From assembly GCA_003427395.1 (NCBI GenBank), contig BFEA01000193.1, positions 477,638-504,039 of the forward strand: a stretch of 26,402 bases of DNA, read 5' to 3'. A model generated the notes under the pieces. The model did no database searches and was not told where the DNA came from. It worked only from the letters and a program-made list of their open reading frames with translations. This DNA comes from Chara braunii. Lineage: Eukaryota > Streptophyta > Charophyceae > Charales > Characeae. Position numbers and translations under genes: made by a program. This document shows positions 9,608-19,004 of the stretch, piece after piece (within the stretch, counting starts at the first letter, position 1; every line of letters begins with the position of its first letter).

Positions 9608-10063
9608 TCATGTAGAATTTTTTTCATGTAGATCTTTTTTTCCCTCCTTAGTCCTGAAATAGCATTTTACACGATCGACATATTGAGAGACAGTGATTGT
9701 GCTCTTGTCAGCCAACATAGACGTAATAGGTCTAGGCAAGTCTCTTACCTTCATTTCCAGATGCAACTTACGAATTGCCTTCTCTGAGATGTAAGACCTC
9801 GTCGATCCTGGATCAAATAGAGCACCTACTCGCGTATGTGCAATCTCAATATCCGCGATCATTAGTTCACCCTTAGACTTAGCTTTCTTAGCCCACGAAC
9901 TCCTAAGAGCAATGAGTTGAGTACCGAGTTCGTCAAGGGAATCGTCCAGGGAGACGGAACATAAAACAGTGTTAGGGTGTTCTGGACGACGGGTCGAAGA
10001 AGAATCATCCTTTGTCGAAGGGGTTGAAAGGGATATTTGGCGCTTGACCTTTTTCTGAACCCC
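9608..10063 (-). pseudogene. Element A aspartic protease (retropepsin-like)
   Basis: The protease would cut the Gag-Pol polyprotein. The minus-strand frame is open from a stop at 10066-10064 down to 9608, about 150 codons. It has a Ser/Thr-rich lead-in, then GELMIADIEIAHTRVGALFD, and the active-site block FDPGSTRSYIS with DPGS encoded at 9803-9814. DPGS stands in for the more common D-S/T-G, a substitution I also recall in plant gypsy proteases. The second hydrophobic strand (ITVSQYVDRVKCYF) follows. The frame then breaks near 9610 and continues in another frame as the FDMIMGMHW linker. The catalytic Asp is present, so this is the best-preserved domain of element A. The upstream extent is uncertain. 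Confidence 0.8.
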
Positions 10064-10261
10064 TTAACTCAATAGAAGGAGATGCTACTCCTACTAGCTT
10101 CTCGCTTTTGGGTTACGATGTCGGGACAGAAACCCCTGTGAGGGTTTTTGCCCGAGTTTTTCAAGGTCAGACACTGTCCGACTCTTTTCGTTGAGGAACA
10201 TGATGAGATTGACGTTGCCAAAGTTTATTCAGACCAATCATATAACTGAGAGACCTAAGGT

Positions 10262-11047
10262 CTGCGTAAAGGCAACTTCAAACTGAATCTTAAGAAGTCT
10301 GAGTTCGCTAAGCCTGAAGTGCTATACTTAGGGCATATAGTGAACGAAGAGGGACTAAGGCCCGAAGAGAAGAAGATAACAACAATTAGAGATTGACCCT
10401 AACCTAAGACTGCCATTGAACTCAGGTCTTTTCTAGGACTCGCCAGTTACTATAGGAAGTTTGTGAGGAACTTGTCCTTAATAGCTGCGCATATGAAAAA
10501 ACTACTTAAGAAAAAAAAACCTTGGTTGTGGGACAAAGATTGTGAGTCCTCATTCAAACGATTGAAGTATGTTCCGACTCACTACCCTGTTTTAGAGATT
10601 GTTGATCCTTCTCTCCCTTTCATTGTCGCGACTGACGCACGTTAGTATGGGATGGGGGCTGTGCTATAACAGGACGATGGTAAGGGATATAGCCCTATTG
10701 AGTTTATGTCCATAAGACTTTCGTCAGAGAAAGTGGCCAACTCCACCTACGAAAGGGAACTGTATGCCCAGGTTGCTGCATTAGACACCTAAAAACACTT
10801 GTTAGGGAGGATCTTCACTGTCTATTCAGATCATTCTACTCTGAAATGGATAAAGACTCGACCAATATTCTCTGATAAGTTAGTAAGATGGTCCGCTTTT
10901 ATTCATACCGTTGATTTTGAGTTGAAAGCAATCAAAGGAAAGTCTAATGTTGTTGCGGATGCTTTGTCCAGGCGTGCAACTTTGGTACCATTGTTTCTTA
11001 CCTCGATACCGGGAACGAACTTTAAGAACAAATATGAAAGGGTTATG
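10262..11047 (+). pseudogene. Element A RT C-terminus and RNase H, broken
   Basis: This starts in RT with LRKGNFKLNLKKSEF and YLGHIVNEEGL. It continues through the connection block LRSFLGLASYYRKFVRNLS and the RNase H-like domain (PFIVATDAR, YSDHSTLKWI, VRWSAFIHTVDFEL) to SNVVADALSRR. RNase H would remove RNA template. The frame is constant over 786 bp but has stops at 10394 (TGA, Trp expected), 10400 (TAA), 10643 (TAG, Gln expected), 10667 (TAA, Gln likely) and 10790 (TAA, Trp expected). All but the second are clearly explained by C-to-T or G-to-A changes. At about 11040 a frameshift leads into the integrase. Confidence 0.85.
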
Positions 11048-12350
11048 TGAATGATCCTATCTGGAGTCCTATCATAGGGACCGTGCAGAAAAACCCTGAA
11101 TTATTCCCCGAATATTGAATGATTGATGATCTACTCTTCTTTGTAGATAAAACCGAAGAAAGAGTATGTATTCCTCACCAAGAACAAATCAAAAGTCTAA
11201 TAATTGGGGAATGCCATGATGCTGAGGGACACTTTGGTTTTAAGAAGATGTATGTCGATGTTAGATAATGCTTTGAATGGAAAGGAATAAAAGAGGATGT
11301 ACTGACCTATGTGAGGACTTGTCTTGTCTGTCAGAGAAGCAAGTCCTCACATGAGAATCCCTTGGGACTACTGAGACCACTACCTATTCCAAGTGAGCCA
11401 CGTGAGTCTATCTCCATGGACTTCATGAGTCTTACTAAGAGCCGAAATGACAACAGTCAAGTAATGGTCATTGTAAATAGATTATCAAAATATGCTATGT
11501 TCATTCCATTGCCAGCCGAAGCTAAAGATTGAACTGTTATCCAAAAATTTAAGATGCGACGGGTATCAGAATATGGGTTTTCAAAGACCGTTGTATCTGA
11601 TAGGGATGTAAGGTTCATCGAAATGCAGTGGCAAACGTTAATGGAAGTCTATGGCACCCGGTTGACCATGTCGTTAGGTAGACATCCTGAAACGAATGGT
11701 TAAACCGAACGGATGAACCGTCTGTGCCAGCAACTTTTGCTCATGCTAGTGCTTGTAATAACAATGTACATACTGTTACAGGAAGAACGCCTAATGCACT
11801 GTATAAAGGTTGGAAGCCTAGACGTTCCATTGATGCATTAACAAGGGACCAGATTCAAAGACTACCCTAGAAACTCGTGAATTTGCAGTTGTGTATGAAT
11901 AAGACACCAGAAAGGTTAAGGAAAACATACAAAAAACCCAGCTACAGATGATTGAGCAGACCAATAAACATCGCAGGCGATCACAGTTTCAAGAAGGAGA
12001 TTTCGTCTGGGTTAAGTCTAAAAAGTTTTCCCTAGAAGAAAATGTGTCTAAAAAACTGTTGCCTAGTCTACTATGGACCCTGGGAAGTTCGCAAGGTGAT
12101 TGGGGATGCAGCTGGACCTTCCTACCGAATAGATGTACCCCCACACCTGAGGACCTATCTGAATGGACGCTATGAAGTTGAAAAGATTATGGAACACGGC
12201 TACTTCTCTACCGCTGGCAGAGGAAGACCGCAAAAGCAGTACAAGGTACAATTCAAATCTCAACCTTCGTCTGAAGCTAGATGGTTCAATAAGAAAGAAT
12301 TGTTACCTACTGCTTATAATATTGTTGTTGCATATGAACGCGAGTTATGA
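11048..12350 (+). pseudogene. Element A integrase with C-terminal chromodomain, broken
   Basis: Integrase would insert the element cDNA. The HHCC zinc finger is present (ECHDAEGH and CLVCQRSK, ending near 11340). The DDE core has SMDFM (Asp codon 11419-11421), VSDRD (Asp 11599-11601) and HPETNG-stop-TER (Glu 11707-11709). The interrupting TAA at 11701 replaces the normally invariant Gln. A deletion with frameshift near 11730 removes part of the core's end, and reading resumes as ALYKGWKPRRS. GDFVWVKSK and YYGPWEV are the SH3-like C-terminal block. YEVEKIMEHGYFS and YKVQFKS with ARWFNKKELL match a chromodomain, which in chromoviruses steers integration toward heterochromatin. Further stops occur near 11119, 11267 and 11530. 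Confidence 0.85.
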
Positions 12351-12455
12351 GAAGATTAATGTGTTTTCTGCGATGAAACTCGAAAATTGCGCCGGCAGGA
12401 ATGCAATAACCCGATCATTATGCCTCGTTGAATGGCTAAGGGGCCCATAGGCCGC

Positions 12456-12501
12456 GACCTCGGCTTCAGACCGAGAGGTCGAAGGGGCAGAAGGCCCCTT
12501 C
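12456..12501. other. Two adjacent perfect-stem hairpins 3' of pol
   Basis: GACCTCGG-CTTCAGA-CCGAGAGGTC (12456-12480, one-base bulge aside) is immediately followed by GAAGGGGC-AGAAG-GCCCCTTC (12481-12501, 8-bp perfect stem). They lie about 100 bp after the integrase. Whether they act in the RNA is unknown. Confidence 0.7.
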
Positions 12502-12789
12502 GAAATAGCCCCAGGGCCTGAGCGCCCGACATTTGACTTCGGTCAACTGCCTAAGGTCCTATAGTCAAAGTCAAGATGGACCCAGCCCAGGACCGACGTA
12601 CTCACTTGTTTGTATACAGGTACCAAGACAACATCAGGACCAAGTGGAAGTCTGCAACTGTATACAATCCAGACCCTCGACTGTGAGTCAATCTGAGCCA
12701 CTGTGGGTGGTAGACCTGAGGCCAGTCCGCCTCGTCAAACACATAAGGCTTGGTCTCCAAGAAGTCAACATTCAGTCTTGCTATGCTGC

Positions 12790-12880
12790 CTTGACATTGG
12801 CTTGACGCTAGCTGGACGCTGGCTTGACGCTGGCTGGATGTTGGCTTGACGTTGGCTTGCCGTTGGCTGTGCGCTGGTAC
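12790..12880. repeat. 11-bp minisatellite (GCTTGACGCTG-like)
   Basis: About eight imperfect copies of a unit near GGCTTGACGCT, with variants GCTGGACGCTG and GCTTGCCGTTG. It lies in the element A 3' untranslated part. Confidence 0.85.
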
Positions 12881-12940
12881 TGTGGACGATGATGCGGGAC
12901 TGAGGCAAAATGCTGGTGCCTTCTCTGCTGAGCGCCAGCC

Positions 12941-13065
12941 ATTGCTGAGGTGGCGCATGCCACTTGTCTCCATTGTTGATATGGTGCATGCCACCTGTCT
13001 TCATTGCTGATGTGGCACATGCCACTTGTCTTCATCGTCGAGGTGGCATTGGCCACTCTGTCTAC
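12941..13065. repeat. 31-bp tandem repeat, four copies, with inner palindrome
   Basis: The unit ATTGCTGATGTGGCACATGC + CACTTGTCTTC occurs at 12941, 12972, 13003 and 13034 (the last decayed). Each unit has the near-palindrome GTGGC-ACAT-GCCAC. The GTGGCA wording echoes the leader motif array at 1477-1851. Confidence 0.9.
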
Positions 13066-13213
13066 ATTGGTGACTGGACGCAACAAGGAGGGAGATTAGG
13101 ATCTGTGGATGATTGAGGAGGATCGAGATACTTACCTGAGGTTGATGTCGCTACTGTGAGTTGTTGATTGTCTCCAACGTCTTCACGAGAGAACTGTGCC
13201 ACGTGACACTTCA

Positions 13214-13503
13214 TGTGATCAGGATTTGTTAGGCTCGTTACTGGGCACCGTTCTGCCGACGAGGGGGCAAGGGGAAGTCCAACGAAGGAGTGGGGAATGT
13301 TGGGTTACTCTCTGTGTGGTCATTGATGATTACTTTCTCTTGTACCTTTTCTACGCTGTCTATTCCTCCTCCACTCTCTTCGTCTGCTGGAAACGAGATA
13401 TTCTATTAGAGATCACATCCATGATTATTGGGGATATTGTTCATAATTGAGTTACTTTGTATTTCGACATCTGGCGAGCATCTTATAGACTGGGTTTATT
13501 ACA
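13214..13503 (+). repeat. 3' LTR of element A
   Basis: A 290-bp direct copy of 812-1094, starting TGTGATCAGG and ending TTACA. It is followed by ATTGGCTCTG instead of the primer site, as expected for the 3' end. The polypurine tract is unclear: the nearest purine-rich run, GGAGGGAGATTAGG, is over 100 bp upstream (13088-13101). Confidence 0.85.
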
Positions 13504-14058
13504 ATTGGCTCTGCTTGCTAAGAAAACCCGACACTGGCAACACATCAGGCCACCTGACTTCTCCCAAAACAATGCCTTGTGAGTATAATTGTATGAAACT
13601 GCACTCATGGACTACATACTTTCATGATTAGGGTATTATCTATCTTGTCTATATGGGAAGAAGGGGCAAAATTCTTAGACTTTTGAAAGAAGATGGTGGT
13701 GCATCAATTTTGAGTTAGGTTGACCTCAGTTTTAGTTTTGATCCGATTTTCTCACAGTTCAAAAGCGGGGAGAGAGAGGGAGAGAGTAGTTGGGGTTGTC
13801 TGCTGCCATGGGTGGGTCTCCTGTGGATGCTGCCTGGGTTGGGTATGGTTGTGATTGTTTTTGGGTTCTTGGGAGGGTTGAGCCCAGGTTGGAAAATCTA
13901 TAGAAATCTATTGGAAAGTGGGTCTGAGTCGGGTGTGGTTGGAAAATATTTTGAACTTGTTTTTTGAATTAGGTTCGGGTTAGGTCTCCATAGCACGAAA
14001 GACAAGATTTGCGAGCTCTGCGTACTTGCGGTGCCTAGCCATAAACATAAAAAAATAG
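13504..14058. other. Spacer between elements A and B
   Basis: No gene is recognised. The stretch is rich in GGGTT/GGTTGG words (about 13800-13980) and a purine run GAGAGAGGGAGAGAG (13772-13786). No LTR of element B or primer site could be identified here, so element B seems truncated on the left or its LTR is too decayed to see. Confidence 0.4.
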
Positions 14059-14550
14059 ATGGTTGGTGAGGCATCCATCGAAGTGCGCGATTTTTCTTCC
14101 TACGGGAAAAAGGCCTTGGACTTAGAAGCTAATATAGGGAGCGCGCAACAGGCACCAGTTGATGGGAGGAAGAAGAAGATCTCACAGGATTGGAGAACGA
14201 TAGGTCGCCTCATGTTCATCGATTCAGACGGGAATCACGAGGAGGTAGACAATATATCCAATCTTGTGGGGGAGACGATGAGGATAGTTTAGAGGGAGCC
14301 TCAGGGAGGAACACTCTCCACCGTCTCTACAAAGACTAAGGTGGCTACCAAGCGTAAGGGCGGTCAGCCTACCTAGGAGTCAAGGGAAGGACCGGATCTC
14401 ACCCAATGCACTGCTTTGGGTAAAAGCTGGCCTTGATTAGGACATGTGGCGGGACCGATACGTTCACTGCACGTGCATTAATTGTGGCCAGTATGGTCAC
14501 ACACAAGCAAAATGCAAAACAAAAAGCTCAGTGAGAATATACCACCGTAG
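14059..14550 (+). pseudogene. Element B gag C-terminal part with zinc knuckle
   Basis: The first 77 codons read MVGEASIEVRDFSSYGKKAL to a TAG at 14290. The frame resumes with Lys-rich sequence (TKTKVATKRKGGQP) and another TAG. A shifted frame has CINCGQYGHTQAKC at 14474-14515, a clean C-X2-C-X4-H-X4-C nucleocapsid knuckle that would bind element RNA. The capsid part upstream is missing or unrecognisable. Confidence 0.7.
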
Positions 14551-14818
14551 TGGGTGCTGACCCATCTTTAGCTCAAGGAAACACTTCTACGAGTTCATGT
14601 TAGGGAAACATGTCGGGCCTGTAGAAGTTATAGCTGCTTCGACTCAGGCTGAAGTAGCGGATGTTCGCTCACCACTTTAGGAGAAGGCCATGGCTATTGA
14701 CTCCTTAGTCACCACGCAGACAAGTCAAGACCAAACGATGCTCTGTTCGTTAGACGTTTCCGAAGCTTAAGGGGACCTTGAAAGAGAGTGGTCAGAGAAG
14801 GACCCTCACTAGTTTTGG

Positions 14819-15160
14819 GTGGAGATGGCAAGGGGTCCCAAAGGGAAGCACTTCATAGTGGAAGTTAGTGTAGGCGGCTGCAAGTGTCGTGCCTTTGCAA
14901 GCATTGGCTCCGCTAGGAACTTCATCACTCTCGCTTGTGTTGAGAGGTTGCTCTTAGGGGACAAAGTGCATCGACTTAGTAGGGTTGTAGCCCTTACTTT
15001 AGCAAACAAAGAGTGCATGGTCGTATAAGACTACACAGGTCGTGATCTGCACCTTCTCCTATGGAGGAGGGGAACTTCGTTCCTGGTCAACGACGACTTA
15101 CCATTTGACATGTTGTTAGGTATGTACTACCTCGAGGTTGTTCAACCCCAATTTTATTAG
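14819..15160 (+). pseudogene. Element B protease, active-site Asp lost
   Basis: KHFIVEVSVGGCKCRAFASI leads into GSARNFITLACVERLLLGDK. In this family the block normally reads Asp-Ser/Thr/Pro-Gly-Ser/Ala followed by RNFI/V. Here the Asp position is replaced (AFASIGSARN), so the enzyme could not cut. TAA at 15026 breaks the frame, which continues to LPFDMLLGMYYLEVVQPQF, the standard block linking protease to RT. Confidence 0.75.
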
Positions 15161-15539
15161 GACCGAAAGATGCTTCAGCATATGTTGCCTCATGGGAGGA
15201 CCATTAGACTTGCGAAGTATCATGATAGAAGGCTAGTGGGTCCTTATGGTTGCATTTGTGTACACACGTTCTACAATTATTATAAACAAAACTAAGAGGA
15301 GGGTATGCATCTAGTCTTTGTCTATGAAAAAGGGGAGGCCGTAGAAACTAGGTGTTGCCATTGGTAGGTATCCATACCTTTCCAAGGAGCCTTTAGTGGT
15401 TGTAGACAGGGAGGTCCACGCGATAGAAATCGTTCCCGAAAGCAAAGTGCCTAAGGGATTGATCTATAGGATGGCTCCTGCAGAGTTAGATGGACTCGCG
15501 ATAACTGAAAGAGATGACAAAGAAGGGATGGATTCAACC

Positions 15540-16075
15540 TTAATACATCTCCTTACGTTGCGCTAGTTCTATTCGTTTTGAAGAGAGGGGGATCGTTAAG
15601 GATGTGCATTGATTATAGAGGCCTCAATGCCATCACCGTGAAGAACGTCGAACCTCTACCCCGTATCGACAACCTTCTAGATAGGGTGCAAGGATTTAAG
15701 TACTTCATTAAGATATATTTGACTTTTGGCTACCATCAGATTGCAATTAGACCTGAGGATCAACTCAAAACCGCATTTTAGTTGTGGTGATGTCCTTTGG
15801 TTTGTGCAATGCGCCGGATACATTCCACATCGCAATGAATACGGTGTACCACGATGACATTCTTATTTTTTGTACGACTGTCGAAAAGCACGCATAGCAC
15901 ATTGACCTTGTGCCAGGACTCCCTCGGCAATACAAGTGTAAGATTGAACTTGAGAAATGTGAGTTTGGTCGCATCAAGATCTTATACTTGGGTCATGAAA
16001 TTTTCGCGGATGGATATAGGCTGGAAGGTGCGAAGGTGGCTAGCATTAGGGATTGGCCATGACCTCAATCTGCGA
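15540..16075 (+). pseudogene. Element B reverse transcriptase, catalytic Asp lost
   Basis: RT blocks are easy to read: GGSLRMCIDYRGLNAITVKN, VEPLPRIDNLLDRVQG, then motif A as KIYLTFGYHQI. The catalytic Asp of KIDLK is Tyr here (codon 15716-15718). Stops follow at 15779 and just after. Motif C reads VYHDDILIF (YHDD at 15847-15858, His replacing the usual Leu/Met/Val), with both Asp kept. The C-terminal part CEFGRIKILYLGHEI and VASIRDWP ends the domain. Loss of the motif A Asp alone would abolish polymerisation. Confidence 0.85.
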
Positions 16076-16680
16076 CACAGGTCAGGTCCTTCTTGAGGAT
16101 GACGGGCTACTATTGTAACTTCGTAAAGAACAACAGTACAATTGCAACTCTCTTGACGAACCTTACATGCCTTGACACCCCGTGAGAGTGGACGGATAAT
16201 TGCGAGAGAGTCTTCAAGCAATTGAAGTATGCTTTCATGCATCACGAGATCTTCATGCCTCGTGATCTTAAGAAGCCATTTATCGTGACAATCAGTGCAG
16301 TCTAATATGTCATTGGCACAATTTTGGCATAATTGAAGGGGAAAAAGTGAGGCCGATCGAGTATATGAGTAAGAAGATGCCATCTTAGAAGTTGGCAAAA
16401 GCCACGTACGAGCGCGAGGGCTACGCCCTCTACAAGGCGTTGATCCATTGGAGGCACTATCTATTGGGCAGATTCTTCTATGTGAGATATCGGCATCGTA
16501 CCCTCAAGTGGATTAAAACTTAGCCTACCCTTTCAAGTGCTCTCAAAAGAAGGATGTAAGTCATAGATCAATATGACTTAAAGCTCGAGTACTTGAAAGG
16601 GGAGTATAACAAGGTTGCTGATCCTCTCTCATGTAGGGAGAACTTTTTGGGTGCGCTAATAACTGAGCTGGCCTACCTGA
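16076..16680 (+). pseudogene. Element B RNase H, broken
   Basis: QVRSFLRMTGYYCNFVKNNS, PFIVTISAV-stop-YVIGTILA, KLAKATYEREGYALYKAL, RYRHRTLKWIKT-stop-PTLS and YDLKLEYLKGEYNKVADPLS mark the connection and RNase H domains in order. The first Asp of RNase H (ATDAS in relatives) is Ile-Ser here. Stops at 16303, 16330, 16386, 16521 and 16557 are TAA or TAG, mostly at positions where relatives have Gln. Confidence 0.8.
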
Positions 16681-18120
16681 CGATCTAACTCGATCTATGG
16701 TGGAAGCCTATAAGGAAAATGTTGTTATGATGGACATCATCCGCAAGCTCGAAACCAAAACATCGGACGGGTTTGTGATGGTGGACGATGTACTCTTTCT
16801 TGAAAGGTTGGGAATAAAAAACTTTGTGCTCCATTTATAGTCTTTCATAGTTTATTTCTAGGAGAGTGTCAAGTGCTAACCTACTTCAGTGATTTTGGTG
16901 GCCGGCTATGCTTGAGGACGCAAAGTGCTATGGCGAGACTTGTCAAGTTTCCCAACGAGGCAAATCTTGGACGCAAGCGCCGCTTGGGTTAGTAAAGCCC
17001 TTGCCTATCCTCGCTGGTCTTGGACAGAGCGTGTCCATGGACTTCATGGATACCCTCGTGACCAGCAAGAGTGGCAAGAGACACATGTTCGTCATAGTGG
17101 ACCTTCACGAAATATGCTAGGTTAGTATCCGTGTTGGAGACCGTAAAAACTGAACACATCATTAAGTTATTTATGGATCATTGGGTGTGTGATTTCGGAC
17201 TGCCCAAGTCTATTGTAAGCGACAAGGATGTTTGTTTCAGTAGCTAAATGTGGAAGAAAGCGGCTGAAAAGATGGGCAGCCAACTCCAAATTGCGTCAGG
17301 GAATCACCCTGAAGCCAATGGCCAAAAAGAGCAAATGAACCGTGTGGTGCAACACTTGCTTTGGCACTACATGAAGCCGAGCCAAGAGGACTGGGATGAG
17401 AAGCTTCCTCTCATTGCCAACTTGTACAACAGTGCTACTCACTACACCACAGGTGTGTCTCCGAATGAGCTGCACTTTGGTTGGAAGCCTAGATCAGCAC
17501 TAGACTTTTTTATCCCTCGAAACCGACCAGCAATGACACGTGGCACTATTGAGTTTGGTGTCCAGTACGAAAAGTTGTTGCAGCAGGTGGTCGAGCACTT
17601 CAGAAAAGCTCAAGATGCTATGATAGCATCTGAGAAAAGACACAAACGATAGTCCACATTTCAGGTAGGAGAACGAGTCTGGGTTAAGTCTAGCGAGTTC
17701 AGACAGGAGACTGATATCTCTAGGAAACTAATGCCTCAATACTTCAGTCCTTGGAAGTCCTTGATATTGTGGGGAACAATCCGGATGGTCCCTCCTACGT
17801 CATTCGTATCCCTGGTCACCTTCACACTTACCCAACATTTCATGCTTCAAAGCTCGCACCTTTTGCTGAAACTGATCAATTTCCTTCAAGGAGTTCATGC
17901 TGGCCCCAACCATGGATGGCTATGTGTATATTGACGACTGTCACATTGTTGATCATTGGGAAGTGCCTGCTCCAAAGCCTACTGGTAGTGGATGACCACA
18001 GACATCATACATATCCGAAGGAAGATCGCTGGTTCACGAAGGAGGAGCTGATGAAGAGAGCACCTCAGATTGTTGCCGAGTTCAAGCACAAACTTGAAGG
18101 GAAAGCAGCTAAGTACAATC
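16681..18120 (+). pseudogene. Element B integrase and C-terminal domain, broken
   Basis: The zinc finger is degraded (CYGETCQVSQRGKS near 16930). The DDE core has VSMDFMDTLVTSKSGKRHMF (Asp 17040-17042), then a one-base frameshift near 17105. FTKYARLVSVLETVKTEHII, IVSDKDVCFSS (Asp 17221-17223) and NHPEANGQKEQMN (Glu 17329-17331) follow, so the DDE triad survives in pieces. A TAA at 17245 and a TAG at 17650 sit where Gln is usual. The best open stretch is 17248-17652 (134 codons). The C-terminal block has VGERVWVKSSEF, YVIRIPGHLHTYPTFHASKL and a late EDRWFTKEEL, resembling the end of a chromodomain-type tail. Coding signal fades near 18120. Confidence 0.85.
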
Positions 18121-19004
18121 ATCTCAAAGGATTTTCGAAGCCAAGGAGGGAGTGCGAGGAAATAGGCCCTCACAAGGTGCCCCACAGGCATACCTGCGCC
18201 CCAACCACTTTTCACGGGGCTCTAGGGGCCGCGGGTTGGGTTTCCTCTAGCCTGGCTGCATTTTTCAGGCTCTGCAGCCAGTTTGCCTGTGTAATTGGGC
18301 CCTCACTTTCCAGGAAGGGGCATGCTGTGCGGCATGTCACCCACGGCCTCTTGGACAATGGGAGAGCAGCAGCCAGCGACAATGGCGTCGCACAGTTGGG
18401 TGACCTAACCGTCGGGCCCAGGCCCAGCAAGCAACTGGGCCTCAGGTCGACAGCGCTGTTTCACTGTGTGTTGTAGGTCGCCTAGGCACTGTGGCTGGTG
18501 AGTGCACACGGGCGCAGGGCAGGGCGCTGCCTGGTAGCAGCGTGCGCAAGTCTGCCATAGCCGGGCAGAGCTCGCAGGGATGTCAGTGGGCGATGGTGGG
18601 TCCTTGGGTAAGGGAGACGACTGACTGTGGGGGTTGGGAGTGAGGTTCAGAGTGGGAAGAGACACATACCTGATGTGTCTGCGTTGGTCTGATTGGGCGA
18701 CTTCGTCATGTACATTGGTCTTTGGCTGGAGTATTTCCTGGTTGCATCGTCGTAGGTTGTAGGCTAGTATAGGTGCTGGGTGGTAGAAGGCTGGGCGCTG
18801 AGCGCCAATCGATAAGAGAGACATTGGATACATTGTTGATGGTGGCAAGTTGGGACTGACAATGGCATTTGGGTTCATTACATGCTCTTGTTTGGCTTGT
18901 ATCTCGGTGCATATTGCTTTCTGCTTGGTCCACGACTATCTGGTCTCCAATGTGATGTTGCAATATGGATTTCTGTCTATCGCTCTCGCTCATTTTCCTT
19001 GCAA
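18121..19004. other. Non-coding stretch downstream of element B
   Basis: GC-rich at first (18180-18620), then mixed. Reading frames are present on both strands, but none shows a family motif. It may contain the 3' untranslated part of element B, though no LTR or polypurine tract could be fixed. Confidence 0.4.

Larger units (their letters stand above)
8450..10255 (-). other. Inverted pol segment of element A
   Basis: All coding remnants here (protease, linker, first part of RT) read on the minus strand, whereas gag upstream and RNase H/integrase downstream read on the plus strand. The minus-strand RT stops at about 8450 just after HEKHLR, and the plus-strand pol resumes at 10262 with LRKGNFKLNLKKSEF, the next part of the same RT. 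Flipping this one segment would restore gypsy gene order with at most a few residues missing. Confidence 0.75.
812..13503 (+). mobile_element. Element A: rearranged Ty3/gypsy (chromovirus-like) LTR retrotransposon
   Basis: The element is bounded by direct LTRs of about 283 and 290 bp. It has a tRNA-iMet type primer site, gag with zinc knuckle, protease, RT, RNase H, integrase and a C-terminal chromodomain, in the gypsy order. The full span of 12.7 kb is longer than usual because about 4.4 kb of unrelated sequence separates gag from pol (4072-8449). In addition, the protease/RT-N segment (8450-10255) is inverted. Multiple stops and frameshifts make it non-autonomous. No clear target-site duplication is seen: the left side is taken up by the inverted LTR fragment. 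The two parts could in principle come from two insertions of one family, but the shared LTRs and the matching pol junction favour one rearranged copy. Confidence 0.75.
14059..18120 (+). mobile_element. Element B: decayed Ty3/gypsy retrotransposon without visible LTRs
   Basis: The order gag zinc knuckle, protease, RT, RNase H, integrase, C-terminal domain is that of Ty3/gypsy. Protein similarity to element A is moderate, so it is a different family. No flanking direct repeats could be found, so the ends given are those of recognisable coding sequence. Many stops, frameshifts and lost catalytic residues show it is dead. Confidence 0.8.

Noticed and set aside
13214-13508. Target-site duplication for element A
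   Set aside because: Bases after the 3' LTR (ATTGG) do not match those before the 5' LTR (GAAGT), and the left side is rearranged.
10643-17652. A reassigned genetic code with TAA/TAG read as Gln, known in some ulvophyte algae
   Set aside because: Many stops do sit at Gln positions, but TGA and TAA also replace Trp and Arg. Both elements also have frameshifts, deletions and lost catalytic residues. Decay by C-to-T/G-to-A change explains all of it more simply.
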